64,000 nucleotides of DNA from positions 186,001 to 250,000 of the forward strand of contig NZ_FQWO01000003.1 in the NCBI RefSeq assembly GCF_900129705.1, given 5' to 3'. The notes under the pieces are model-generated. The model had not been told where the DNA came from, did no database searches, and saw only the letters and a list, made by a program, of their open reading frames with translations. Source of the DNA: Flavobacterium granuli (lineage in GTDB: Bacteria > Bacteroidota > Bacteroidia > Flavobacteriales > Flavobacteriaceae). How positions within the stretch are numbered: the stretch's first letter is position 1; each line of letters starts with the position of its first letter. Position numbers and translations under genes: made by a program. Below are positions 1-7,138 of this stretch, one piece after another.

Positions 1-378
1 AGGGATTTCAATTTTGCCCAGTGCCAAATCCCGAAACAATTGCATCGTGGCATCAATGCCGTCCGGTTCTCCGGCATGTATGCCGTTGTTGACTAGAAGA
101 ATGGCTTTGTTTTTTTGAATTTCTTTAAAATTGAATTTCTTTTCCGGGTTGAAAGTGATGATGTGTAAGGGTTCTCCGCTGTCTGTAATGCCTTTTTTCT
201 CCATTTTTATCGTAGGGAAATCTTTGGCCAGCAAAGAATAATAAGCAATAGTTTGCTGATAAGTCGCGGTTTGATTTCCATTGCCTTTTTCGAAAACAGT
301 AGCGTATTTGTTGTCTTTTTGAGCAATAATAGTCATTGTAAACAGCAAGAAACTAAAAGTAAAGAATTTCATATTCAT
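1..378 (-). CDS. M14 family zinc carboxypeptidase, N-terminal part (cut by window edge)
   Basis: Only the first 126 codons are inside the window; the gene continues beyond base 1. The protein begins with a hydrophobic signal peptide ending near FTMTIIAQ, so it is probably exported to the periplasm or outside. It contains GIHAGEPDGID, whose HxxE is the zinc-binding motif of peptidase family M14. The family removes C-terminal amino acids or works on modified peptides with one zinc ion. The third zinc ligand and the catalytic glutamate lie outside the window. ATG at 378 is used; a second in-frame ATG at 372 is equally possible. It is divergent from the helicase gene at 521. Confidence 0.85.
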   Translation of the reverse strand, partial: MNMKFFTFSFLLFTMTIIAQKDNKYATVFEKGNGNQTATYQQTIAYYSLLAKDFPTIKMEKKGITDSGEPLHIITFNPEKKFNFKEIQKNKAILLVNNGIHAGEPDGIDATMQLFRDLALGKIEIP

Positions 379-508
379 TTTTTTTGCGATATAAGCCAAA
401 TGTAATATTTTTTTAATTGAAATTTGAGGCGAGAATTTGGCGAGAATATTTCAAGAATAGAAATTATACCTGAATATTAAAAACTCAACACTGACCACTT
501 TTTTTAAG

Positions 509-516
509 TACTTTTG
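509..516 (+). promoter_or_regulatory. Minus-7 element (TACTTTTG) just before the helicase gene
   Basis: The octamer matches the Bacteroidota consensus TAnnTTTG. It ends only five bases before the ATG at 521, so transcription from it would give an almost leaderless mRNA. No clear TTG minus-33 box was found at the expected distance. Confidence 0.45.
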
Positions 517-520
517 CAAA

Positions 521-1867
521 ATGAATAAGAAACACCATTCCAACAATATACTTTTGAATTTAGGGATCGAAAACCTAAACGAAATGCAGGAAATGGCACA
601 AGATGCTATCCTGAATGACAATAATATCCTTTTGCTTTCTCCAACAGGTTCAGGAAAAACGCTTGCTTTTTTATTGCCTGTTTTAGAAATGTTACAGCCC
701 GAAATTCTATCGGTTCAATGTTTGATTTTGGTTCCATCACGGGAATTAGGATTGCAAATTGAGCAGGTTTGGAAAAAAATGGGTACGGATTACAAAGTAA
801 ATGTATGCTATGGCGGACATTCCATTGAAACCGAAATCAAGAATTTGAGCAATCCGCCGGCTGTTTTAATAGGGACTCCAGGAAGAATTGCAGACCATAT
901 CGATAGAGGTACGTTTCGTTTGGACAAAATCCAGACTTTAATTCTGGATGAATTTGATAAATCTTTGCAACTGGGTTTTCATGAGCAAATGTCTTTTATC
1001 ATCGGGAAATTGTCTAAATTGAATAAAAGAGTCTTGGTTTCAGCAACTTCTGATATTGAGATTCCAAAATATACCAGAGTGGTGAATCCTACCATTTTGG
1101 ATTTCATTCCTGAAAATGAGGGAGAAACAAACCTATCGACAAAATTGGTCGTTTCTAAAGAAAAAGACAAGATGGGCAGTTTGTTCAATTTGATATGTTC
1201 GCTAAAGTCTGAATCGGCGATTGTTTTTTGCAATCACCGTGACGCCGCTGAACGCATTAGCGACAGCCTGAACGAAAAAGGAATTTATGCTACCTATTAT
1301 CATGGCGGAATGGATCAGGACGAGCGTGAACGCGCTCTGATTCAGTTCCGCAACGGAAGTGCGAGTTATTTAATCACTACGGATCTTGCAGCGCGCGGAC
1401 TTGATATTCCCGAAATGAATCATGTTATTCATTACCATTTGCCATCCAAAGAAGACGAATTTACCCATAGAAACGGTAGAACGGCACGTATGACGGCATC
1501 GGGGACTGCTTACATTATTGCTCATGAAAGCGAGAAAAAGTTAGATTATATCGATTATGGTATGGATGTTTTCAATGTTGAGAATGCAACTTCTTTGCCA
1601 AAACCACCGCAGTTCCAAACGATCTACATCAGTGGCGGAAAGAAAAATAAATTGAATAAAATTGATATCGTTGGTTTCTTTTCCCAAAAAGGAAAACTAG
1701 AAAAAGGCGATTTGGGATTAATCGAAGTGAAGGATTTTATTTCTTTTGCAGCGGTAAGATTCAATAAAGTAAAAGACTTACTTCACAACATCAAGGACGA
1801 AAAAATGAAAGGCAAAAAGTTTAAAATTGAAGTGGCCCGAAAAGTGATTAAAAAAGAAGAGGAGTAA
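521..1867 (+). CDS. dbpA: DEAD-box ATP-dependent RNA helicase, DbpA type
   Basis: A 448-residue RNA helicase. Visible motifs in order: Q motif around residues 13-27, Walker A PTGSGKT (41-47), motif Ia PSRELG (72-77), motif II as DEFD (143-146) instead of DEAD, motif III SAT (174-176), motif V ARGLDIP (291-297) and motif VI HRNGRTAR (316-323). The tail from about residue 367 (ISGGKKNKLNKIDIVGFF, then MKGKKFKIEVAR) resembles the DbpA RNA-binding domain, which in E. coli targets helicase activity to 23S rRNA hairpin 92 during 50S assembly. That makes a ribosome-assembly role likely. The length is close to E. coli DbpA. The DEFD variant keeps the two acidic residues that matter. Confidence 0.88.
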   Translation: MNKKHHSNNILLNLGIENLNEMQEMAQDAILNDNNILLLSPTGSGKTLAFLLPVLEMLQPEILSVQCLILVPSRELGLQIEQVWKKMGTDYKVNVCYGGHSIETEIKNLSNPPAVLIGTPGRIADHIDRGTFRLDKIQTLILDEFDKSLQLGFHEQMSFIIGKLSKLNKRVLVSATSDIEIPKYTRVVNPTILDFIPENEGETNLSTKLVVSKEKDKMGSLFNLICSLKSESAIVFCNHRDAAERISDSLNEKGIYATYYHGGMDQDERERALIQFRNGSASYLITTDLAARGLDIPEMNHVIHYHLPSKEDEFTHRNGRTARMTASGTAYIIAHESEKKLDYIDYGMDVFNVENATSLPKPPQFQTIYISGGKKNKLNKIDIVGFFSQKGKLEKGDLGLIEVKDFISFAAVRFNKVKDLLHNIKDEKMKGKKFKIEVARKVIKKEEE

Positions 1868-1925
1868 TCAGTATTCAGTATTCAGTATTCAGTTTTTAGC
1901 TGGTAGTAAAAAAAAGTTTACAAAT

Positions 1926-1966
1926 AAAAATCGTTAACGGTATATCATTACCGTTAACGATTTTTT
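1926..1966. terminator. Bidirectional intrinsic terminator
   Basis: A perfect 17-bp stem (AAAAATCGTTAACGGTA and its complement) with a six-base loop, flanked by A-run and T-run. It lies between the convergent helicase gene and the PhnA-like gene and can serve both. Confidence 0.85.
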
Positions 1967-2017
1967 GTTTTATAAGGAGTTAATGATCACTGACCACTAA
2001 AAGCTGAATACTGATTA

Positions 2018-2596
2018 CTAAATTTTCTTAACGTATTGAGTAATGATTACAATGGTTTGACCATCAACTTTTCCTTCAATATATTCGGCATTTTCATGGT
2101 CTAAACGGATGTTGCGCACTGCGGTTCCTTGTTTGGCCACCATGCTCGATCCTTTTACTTTTAGGTCTTTTATCAAAACTACAGAGTCTCCATGTTCTAG
2201 GATTACGCCATTACTGTCTCTATGGATAATTTTATTTTCGTCATCTTCTCCTTCGCCGGTTGCCTGTGCCCATGCCAAGGTATCTTCATCCAAATACATT
2301 TGATCGATTAATTCCTGTGGCCATCCGGCTGAACGCAAACGGCTTAACATTCTCCATGAAATTACTTGTACCGGAAGGTGTTCGCTCCACATACTGTCGT
2401 TTAAACATCTCCAATGGTTTAGATCTTCCGTGCCTGGGTTTTCAATTTGTGATATACAAGTATTACAAGCCATTATTGCCTCGTCGATTCCGCCTTTTTT
2501 TGTAGGCAGTACTTCATATACTTTTAGGTTTTCGGTTGCTCCACAAAGTTCACATTTTGCACCACTACGTTTGTTTAATTCTCTTTCTATACTCAT
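2018..2596 (-). CDS. PhnA/YjdM-like zinc-ribbon protein
   Basis: A 192-residue protein of the PhnA (YjdM) family. The N-terminus has a zinc-ribbon-like pair of CxxC motifs, C15/C18 (CELCGA) and C44/C47 (CNTC). The C-terminal part, about residues 120-192, matches the PhnA domain (HGDSVVLIKDLKVKGSS and AVRNIRLDHE). Despite the name, the family is not established as acting on phosphonates. No phosphonate genes are nearby, so no pathway is assigned. It is transcribed alone, convergent with the helicase gene. Confidence 0.85.
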   Translation of the reverse strand: MSIERELNKRSGAKCELCGATENLKVYEVLPTKKGGIDEAIMACNTCISQIENPGTEDLNHWRCLNDSMWSEHLPVQVISWRMLSRLRSAGWPQELIDQMYLDEDTLAWAQATGEGEDDENKIIHRDSNGVILEHGDSVVLIKDLKVKGSSMVAKQGTAVRNIRLDHENAEYIEGKVDGQTIVIITQYVKKI

Positions 2597-2691
2597 TATT
2601 GAAATTTATTTTGATTTTGCGAAAGTACAGTTAATAGCTGCTTCTTACAAGTTTATGAATGATTTATGACTGCAAATAAAAACGGAATGCA

Positions 2692-3147
2692 TTATTTTAC
2701 TCTTACAGCCTTAGGAACCAATTTTTGGTATTCGCCTCCATTTCGGATTACATCTCGCACAATGCTGGAACTGATATATGATGTTCTCGCTGCTGTTAAT
2801 AAAAACACGGTTTCTATTTTTGACAAATGTCTGTTGGTATGCGCGATGGCTTTTTCGAATTCAAAATCGGCGGGATTGCGCAAACCACGCAGAATGAAAT
2901 CTGCTTTTAGTTTTTGGCATAAGTCAATTGTTAAGCCTTCATAGCTAATTACGCTAACTTTAGGTTCGTCTTTGAAGGTTTCTTCTATGAAACGTTTTCT
3001 TTCCTCCAGCGGGAACATGTATTTTTTCTCGGCATTGACGCCTATGGCAATTACGATTTCGTCAAATAGAGGGACGGCTCTTTTGATGATGTCTTCGTGA
3101 CCTAATGTTATAGGGTCAAAAGATCCCGGAAATATGGCTTTTCTCAT
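2692..3147 (-). CDS. coaD: Phosphopantetheine adenylyltransferase
   Basis: CoaD transfers AMP from ATP to 4'-phosphopantetheine, giving dephospho-CoA, the penultimate step of coenzyme A synthesis in the cytoplasm. The 151-residue protein has the nucleotidyltransferase signature GSFDPITLGH (residues 8-17, including the TxGH motif) and the second motif ISSSIVR (125-131). Length is normal for the family. It starts 19 bp after the stop of ddl on the same strand, so the two genes probably form an operon, an arrangement common in Flavobacteriia. Confidence 0.96.
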   Translation of the reverse strand: MRKAIFPGSFDPITLGHEDIIKRAVPLFDEIVIAIGVNAEKKYMFPLEERKRFIEETFKDEPKVSVISYEGLTIDLCQKLKADFILRGLRNPADFEFEKAIAHTNRHLSKIETVFLLTAARTSYISSSIVRDVIRNGGEYQKLVPKAVRVK

Positions 3148-3166
3148 TTTTAAGAGTTTCTAAATT

Positions 3167-4135
3167 TTATAGCGCTAACTCAATTGCATTGGTAAATAAA
3201 TCTTGCAGTGCAATTCCTGCGGCGGCGGCCTGTTGCGGAATTAAACTCTCCGAGGTCAAGCCCGGAATAGTGTTCATTTCTAGCATGAAGGGTTCATCAT
3301 TAACAATGATAAACTCGGTTCTGGAGAAGCCTTTCATTTTTAGCAACTCATAGGCACGTTTGGCAATAGTACCTACTTTTTGGGTCATTTCGTCAGAGAT
3401 TCTGGCAGGGGTTATTTCCTGTGATTTTCCCTGATATTTGGCCTCATAATCAAAGAAATCATTTTCAGAAACAATTTCGGTGATGGGTAGGACAATAATT
3501 TCTCCTTTATAATTGATAACCCCTACAGTCACTTCGGTACCGTCCAGGAAGCTTTCTATAATGATTTCGTTGTCTTCTTTATAGGCGACTTCGATGGCAA
3601 TTGGCAATTCATTTTCGGTTTTTACTTTTGAAATTCCAAAACTGGAACCCGCTTTATTGGGCTTTACAAAACAAGGTAAGCCTACTTTTTTAATGATTTC
3701 GTCGGTATTGATTTCGTCTCCTTTATTTAGATAATAAGAAGTGGCGCTTTTTATGCCGTAAGGCTTTAGGACCGAAAGAAAATCCCTTTTGTTGAAAGTT
3801 AGTGCTGACTGGTAATAATCGCAGGAGGTTTGCGGAATCCCCAATAATTGAAAATAAGCCTGCATGAGTCCGTCTTCGCCCGGAGTTCCATGAATGGCAT
3901 TGAAAACACAATCAAAACTGATTTTGTTCCCGTTTACCATTACTGAAAAGTCATTTTTGTCAATGGAGAATTCAGTATCTGAATCGTCTACATAAACCCA
4001 TTTTTCTTTGAATATATGGATTCGATAGCCTTTGTATTTTGTTTTGTCCAGATTTTGGTACACTACGTTTCCGCTGATTAAAGATATTTTATATTCGCTG
4101 GAATAGCCGCCCATGATAATGGCAATGTTCTTCAT
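3167..4135 (-). CDS. ddl: D-alanine--D-alanine ligase
   Basis: Ddl joins two D-alanines using ATP to make the dipeptide end of the peptidoglycan precursor. The 322-residue ATP-grasp protein shows the N-terminal GGYSSEYKIS loop, HGTPGEDG near residue 84, the NKAGSSFGISK nucleotide-binding region and the C-terminal metal/phosphate motif EMNTIPGLT. ATG at 4135 follows a T-rich leader that contains an 18-bp palindrome (4159-4176). A minus-7 element on the minus strand at 4195-4202 (TAATTTTG) would place the transcription start upstream of that palindrome. The gene leads the ddl-coaD operon and is divergent from the PASTA gene. Confidence 0.95.
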   Translation of the reverse strand: MKNIAIIMGGYSSEYKISLISGNVVYQNLDKTKYKGYRIHIFKEKWVYVDDSDTEFSIDKNDFSVMVNGNKISFDCVFNAIHGTPGEDGLMQAYFQLLGIPQTSCDYYQSALTFNKRDFLSVLKPYGIKSATSYYLNKGDEINTDEIIKKVGLPCFVKPNKAGSSFGISKVKTENELPIAIEVAYKEDNEIIIESFLDGTEVTVGVINYKGEIIVLPITEIVSENDFFDYEAKYQGKSQEITPARISDEMTQKVGTIAKRAYELLKMKGFSRTEFIIVNDEPFMLEMNTIPGLTSESLIPQQAAAAGIALQDLFTNAIELAL

Positions 4136-4158
4136 TTTTTTTTGTTTAATCGGTTAAA

Positions 4159-4176
4159 CGTTTAATCGATTAAACG
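4159..4176. promoter_or_regulatory. 18-bp perfect palindrome in the ddl leader
   Basis: CGTTTAATCGATTAAACG is its own reverse complement. It lies between the divergent ddl and PASTA genes, inside the likely ddl 5' untranslated region, with partial copies of the same half-site (TTAAACG and GATTAAA) on both sides. It could be an operator or an mRNA hairpin. No regulator gene is adjacent. Confidence 0.45.
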
Positions 4177-4257
4177 ATTAAAACGAATTGTAAACAAAAT
4201 TATCATTTTTTTTGAAACGAATTAGCTATATCTTTGTGCGATTATAAAAATAAATTT

Positions 4258-4875
4258 ATGAGTTTACGTAAATATCTTGTCAGCCGTGTGTTTCTGACGC
4301 AAGTATTTCTTGCGCTTTTGATAATTGCCGTATTGGGATACCTTTTTATGCATTGGCTGACTTTTACCACAGATCATGGCAATGAGATTTCAGTGCCTAA
4401 TTTGAGCAAGTTGACAGAGGAACAAGTGGAAGAAAAATTGGACGCTTTGGATCTTTCTTATGTGCTGTTGGACAGTGTGGATTACAGAAGTGATTTTCCG
4501 CAATATTCTGTTGTACAGCAAGATCCTTTGCCGGGTGCGAAAGTGAAAGTGGGAAGAAAGGTATATATAAAAATTAACAGTTCCGGATTCTCATCAGTAA
4601 AAGTTCCGGATTTGATTGAGAAAACCTATCGTGAAGCAGTGCCAACACTAAGAGCATTAGGGTTAGAAGAAGGTACAATTACCTATATTCCTAATCTAGG
4701 AAAAGACATGGTTCTGGAAATGCGTTTCAAAGGAAGGAATATTAAACCCGGAGATAAGGTTTTGAAATCGTCTAAAATTGATTTGGTTTTAGGAGACGGA
4801 AAAGCAAGTTATGAAGAGGATATAAGAACGGATAGCATTGCTAGTCCAACAGAAGAATTACCAAATGAACAATAA
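4258..4875 (+). CDS. PASTA-domain membrane protein
   Basis: A 205-residue protein with a short cytoplasmic N-terminus, one membrane segment (about residues 13-33) and two extracytoplasmic PASTA domains (about 45-110 and 115-180; each begins VPNL or VPDL). PASTA domains bind peptidoglycan or beta-lactam-like ligands in other proteins. No kinase or transpeptidase domain is attached here. ATG at 4258 is preferred over an upstream TTG at 4234 because a TATCTTTG minus-7 element at 4229-4236 would overlap that TTG. The end overlaps the start of the pseudouridine synthase gene by 11 bases, which suggests translational coupling. The neighbouring ddl fits a cell-wall setting. Confidence 0.85.
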   Translation: MSLRKYLVSRVFLTQVFLALLIIAVLGYLFMHWLTFTTDHGNEISVPNLSKLTEEQVEEKLDALDLSYVLLDSVDYRSDFPQYSVVQQDPLPGAKVKVGRKVYIKINSSGFSSVKVPDLIEKTYREAVPTLRALGLEEGTITYIPNLGKDMVLEMRFKGRNIKPGDKVLKSSKIDLVLGDGKASYEEDIRTDSIASPTEELPNEQ

Positions 4876-5908
4876 TGTAGAGTCGATTGACTTAGAAGAA
4901 GAAGAATTATTCGAGCATTTTAAATTTGAAGTTCCCAAAGGGCAAGCGCCTTTGCGAATTGACAAATATTTGATGGGGTTAATTCAGAATGCCACTAGAA
5001 ATAAAATTCAGAATGCTGCCAGCGAAGGAAATATTTTTGTAAACGACGCCATTGTAAAGTCGAATTACAAAGTAAAAGCCTTTGACGTGGTTCGTGTGAT
5101 GTTGACGCATCCACCTTATGAAAATCATATTATACCCGAGAATATTCCACTGGATATCGTTTATGAAGACGATGCTTTGTTGTTGATTAACAAGCAACCA
5201 GGAATGGTAGTACATCCCGGACACGGAAATTATACGGGAACCTTAGTGCATGCTTTGGCCTATCACTTTGATAATTTGCCAATGAACAGCAGCGAACGTC
5301 CCGGACTGGTTCATCGAATTGATAAAGATACCTCTGGTTTATTGGTGATTGCCAAAACAGAAGCCGCGATGACACATTTAGCCAAGCAATTTGAAGCTAA
5401 AACTTCCGAAAGAGAATACATTGCCCTGGTTTGGGGGAATGTGGCTGAAGAGAAAGGAACAATCGAAGGCAACCTAGCCCGTCATCTGAAAGACCGCATG
5501 CAAATGGCTGTTTTTGCCGATCCTGAAATAGGAAAACCGGCTGTGACTCATTATAAGGTATTGGAACGTTTTGGGTACGTGACTTTGATTTCGTGCCAAC
5601 TGGAAACGGGAAGAACACATCAGATTCGAGCCCATATGAAACACATTGGGCATCCTTTATTTAATGATGAGCGTTATGGCGGTCATTTAATTTTAAAAGG
5701 AACTACGTTTACTAAGTACAAGCAGTTTATAGACAATTGTTTCAAAGCCTTGCCAAGACAGGCTTTGCACGCCAAAACTTTAGGTTTTGTACATCCTACC
5801 ACTGGTGAAATGTTGCGTTTTGATACGGAACTGCCACAAGATTTTCAAGATTGCATTGAGAAATGGAGAGGATATTCTAAATCCCATAGTACCGACGAAG
5901 AAGAGTAA
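4865..5908 (+). CDS. rluD: RluD-family 23S rRNA pseudouridine synthase
   Basis: A 347-residue RluA/RluD-family enzyme that isomerises uridine to pseudouridine in RNA. An S4 RNA-binding domain covers about residues 28-85, followed by the catalytic domain with HRIDKDTSGLL, where D153 is the catalytic aspartate. GRTHQIRAH closes the active site. ATG at 4865 is chosen over an upstream TTG at 4838 because it gives the usual acidic N-terminal leader and lies just inside the end of the PASTA gene. E. coli RluD modifies helix 69 of 23S rRNA; the same target is inferred. A strong terminator follows. Confidence 0.9.
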   Translation: MNNNVESIDLEEEELFEHFKFEVPKGQAPLRIDKYLMGLIQNATRNKIQNAASEGNIFVNDAIVKSNYKVKAFDVVRVMLTHPPYENHIIPENIPLDIVYEDDALLLINKQPGMVVHPGHGNYTGTLVHALAYHFDNLPMNSSERPGLVHRIDKDTSGLLVIAKTEAAMTHLAKQFEAKTSEREYIALVWGNVAEEKGTIEGNLARHLKDRMQMAVFADPEIGKPAVTHYKVLERFGYVTLISCQLETGRTHQIRAHMKHIGHPLFNDERYGGHLILKGTTFTKYKQFIDNCFKALPRQALHAKTLGFVHPTTGEMLRFDTELPQDFQDCIEKWRGYSKSHSTDEEE

Positions 5909-5911
5909 AGT

Positions 5912-5950
5912 AAATCCCCTCGCGATAAATATCGTGAGGGGATTTTTTTT
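5912..5950. terminator. Bidirectional terminator after rluD
   Basis: Hairpin AAATCCCCTCGCGAT with a short AAAT loop and a nearly perfect complement (one G-T pair), followed by eight or more T. It also serves the convergent aldo/keto reductase gene, whose stop codon is at 5950. Confidence 0.85.
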
Positions 5951-6939
5951 TATTCTATTATTTTTTCTATGCGGTTTAGTTCCTCTTGGCTAAAAACAAT
6001 ATTTTTTAAGCATAAAAGAGAATCTGCTAATTGTTCCGGTTTGCTGGCGCCCACCAGTACCGAACTCACGCGTGGATCTTTCAAAAGCCAAGCCAGCGCC
6101 ATTTGTGCTAAAGATTGATTGCGTTGGATTGCTATTTCGTTTAATTCTTTGATTTGCTGTAGACGACTCTCGGTGACATCTGTTTGTTGTAAATAACCAT
6201 GAGCTTTGGCTGCTCTGGAATCAGAAGGAATTCCGTCCAGATATTTATTAGTCAAAAGCCCTTGTGCCAAAGGAGAAAAAGGAATACAACCCACTTTTTC
6301 TTTTTCGAGTACATCGAGTAGCTCTTCTTCGGCCCAGCGCACAAACATCGAGTATTTGGGTTGATGAATCAGGCAAGGAGTTCCCAATTGCTTTAAAATT
6401 TGAATGGCTTTATCGGCTTCGGCAGCGGGATAATTAGATAAGCCTACATAAAGAGCTTTTCCTTGTTTGACAATAAGATCCAATGCAGCCATCGTTTCTT
6501 CCAATGGCGTATTGGGATCCGGGCGATGGTGGTAAAAAATATCCACATAATCCAATTCCATTCTTTTGAGGCTTTGATCCAGACTGGCAACCAAGTATTT
6601 TTTGCTGCCCCAATCGCCATAAGGGCCATCCCACATGGTATAACCCGCTTTTGTGCTAATAATCATTTCATCGCGGTAGCCGTCAAAATCTTCTTGCAGT
6701 ATTTTTCCAAAAACTTTTTCGGCACTGCCCGGTGGTGGTCCGTAATTATTGGCAAGGTCAAAATGGGTGATTCCGCTGTCAAAAGCCGTTTGTAAAATGG
6801 CACGGCTATTTTCGAATTCGTCCAGATGACCAAAATTGTGCCATAGGCCTAAGGATATTGCCGGAAGTTGTATGCCGCTATTGCCACAACGGCGGTATTG
6901 CATTTGACTGTAACGGTTTGTATTGGGTTGGTATTCCAT
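5950..6939 (-). CDS. yghZ: Aldo/keto reductase, YghZ (L-glyceraldehyde 3-phosphate reductase) type
   Basis: A 329-residue NADPH-dependent aldo/keto reductase. The N-terminus (NRYSQMQYRRCGNSG, then LSLGLWHNFG) closely resembles E. coli YghZ/AKR14. The catalytic tetrad is visible: D61 and Y66 in FDLANNYG, K97 in STKAGY and H138 in YHHRPD. YghZ reduces L-glyceraldehyde 3-phosphate and methylglyoxal, so a detoxifying role is likely; the substrate here is inferred from similarity. The gene is monocistronic, with a minus-strand minus-7 element at 6985-6992 (TAAATTTG). Confidence 0.9.
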   Translation of the reverse strand: MEYQPNTNRYSQMQYRRCGNSGIQLPAISLGLWHNFGHLDEFENSRAILQTAFDSGITHFDLANNYGPPPGSAEKVFGKILQEDFDGYRDEMIISTKAGYTMWDGPYGDWGSKKYLVASLDQSLKRMELDYVDIFYHHRPDPNTPLEETMAALDLIVKQGKALYVGLSNYPAAEADKAIQILKQLGTPCLIHQPKYSMFVRWAEEELLDVLEKEKVGCIPFSPLAQGLLTNKYLDGIPSDSRAAKAHGYLQQTDVTESRLQQIKELNEIAIQRNQSLAQMALAWLLKDPRVSSVLVGASKPEQLADSLLCLKNIVFSQEELNRIEKIIE

Positions 6940-7102
6940 AAAAGGCTTGAATTGTAGGTTTGTGTTTTTTTGAAACTAAAAATCCAAATTTAAGGAATTC
7001 GAACTAAGTTGGCGCGTTTTTAACTTTTTTCAACAATGATTTTTAATTTGTTAATTATTAGTTAAAACATTGACAAATAACTGGATTTGAGACACTAAAA
7101 AT

Positions 7103-7110
7103 TATTTTTG
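7103..7110 (+). promoter_or_regulatory. Minus-7 element (TATTTTTG) of the metalloprotease gene
   Basis: TAnnTTTG octamer 28 bases before the ATG at 7139. A well-spaced TTG box was not found upstream. Confidence 0.4.
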
Positions 7111-7138
7111 GCTACCTATAACCATTAAAATATAATAA

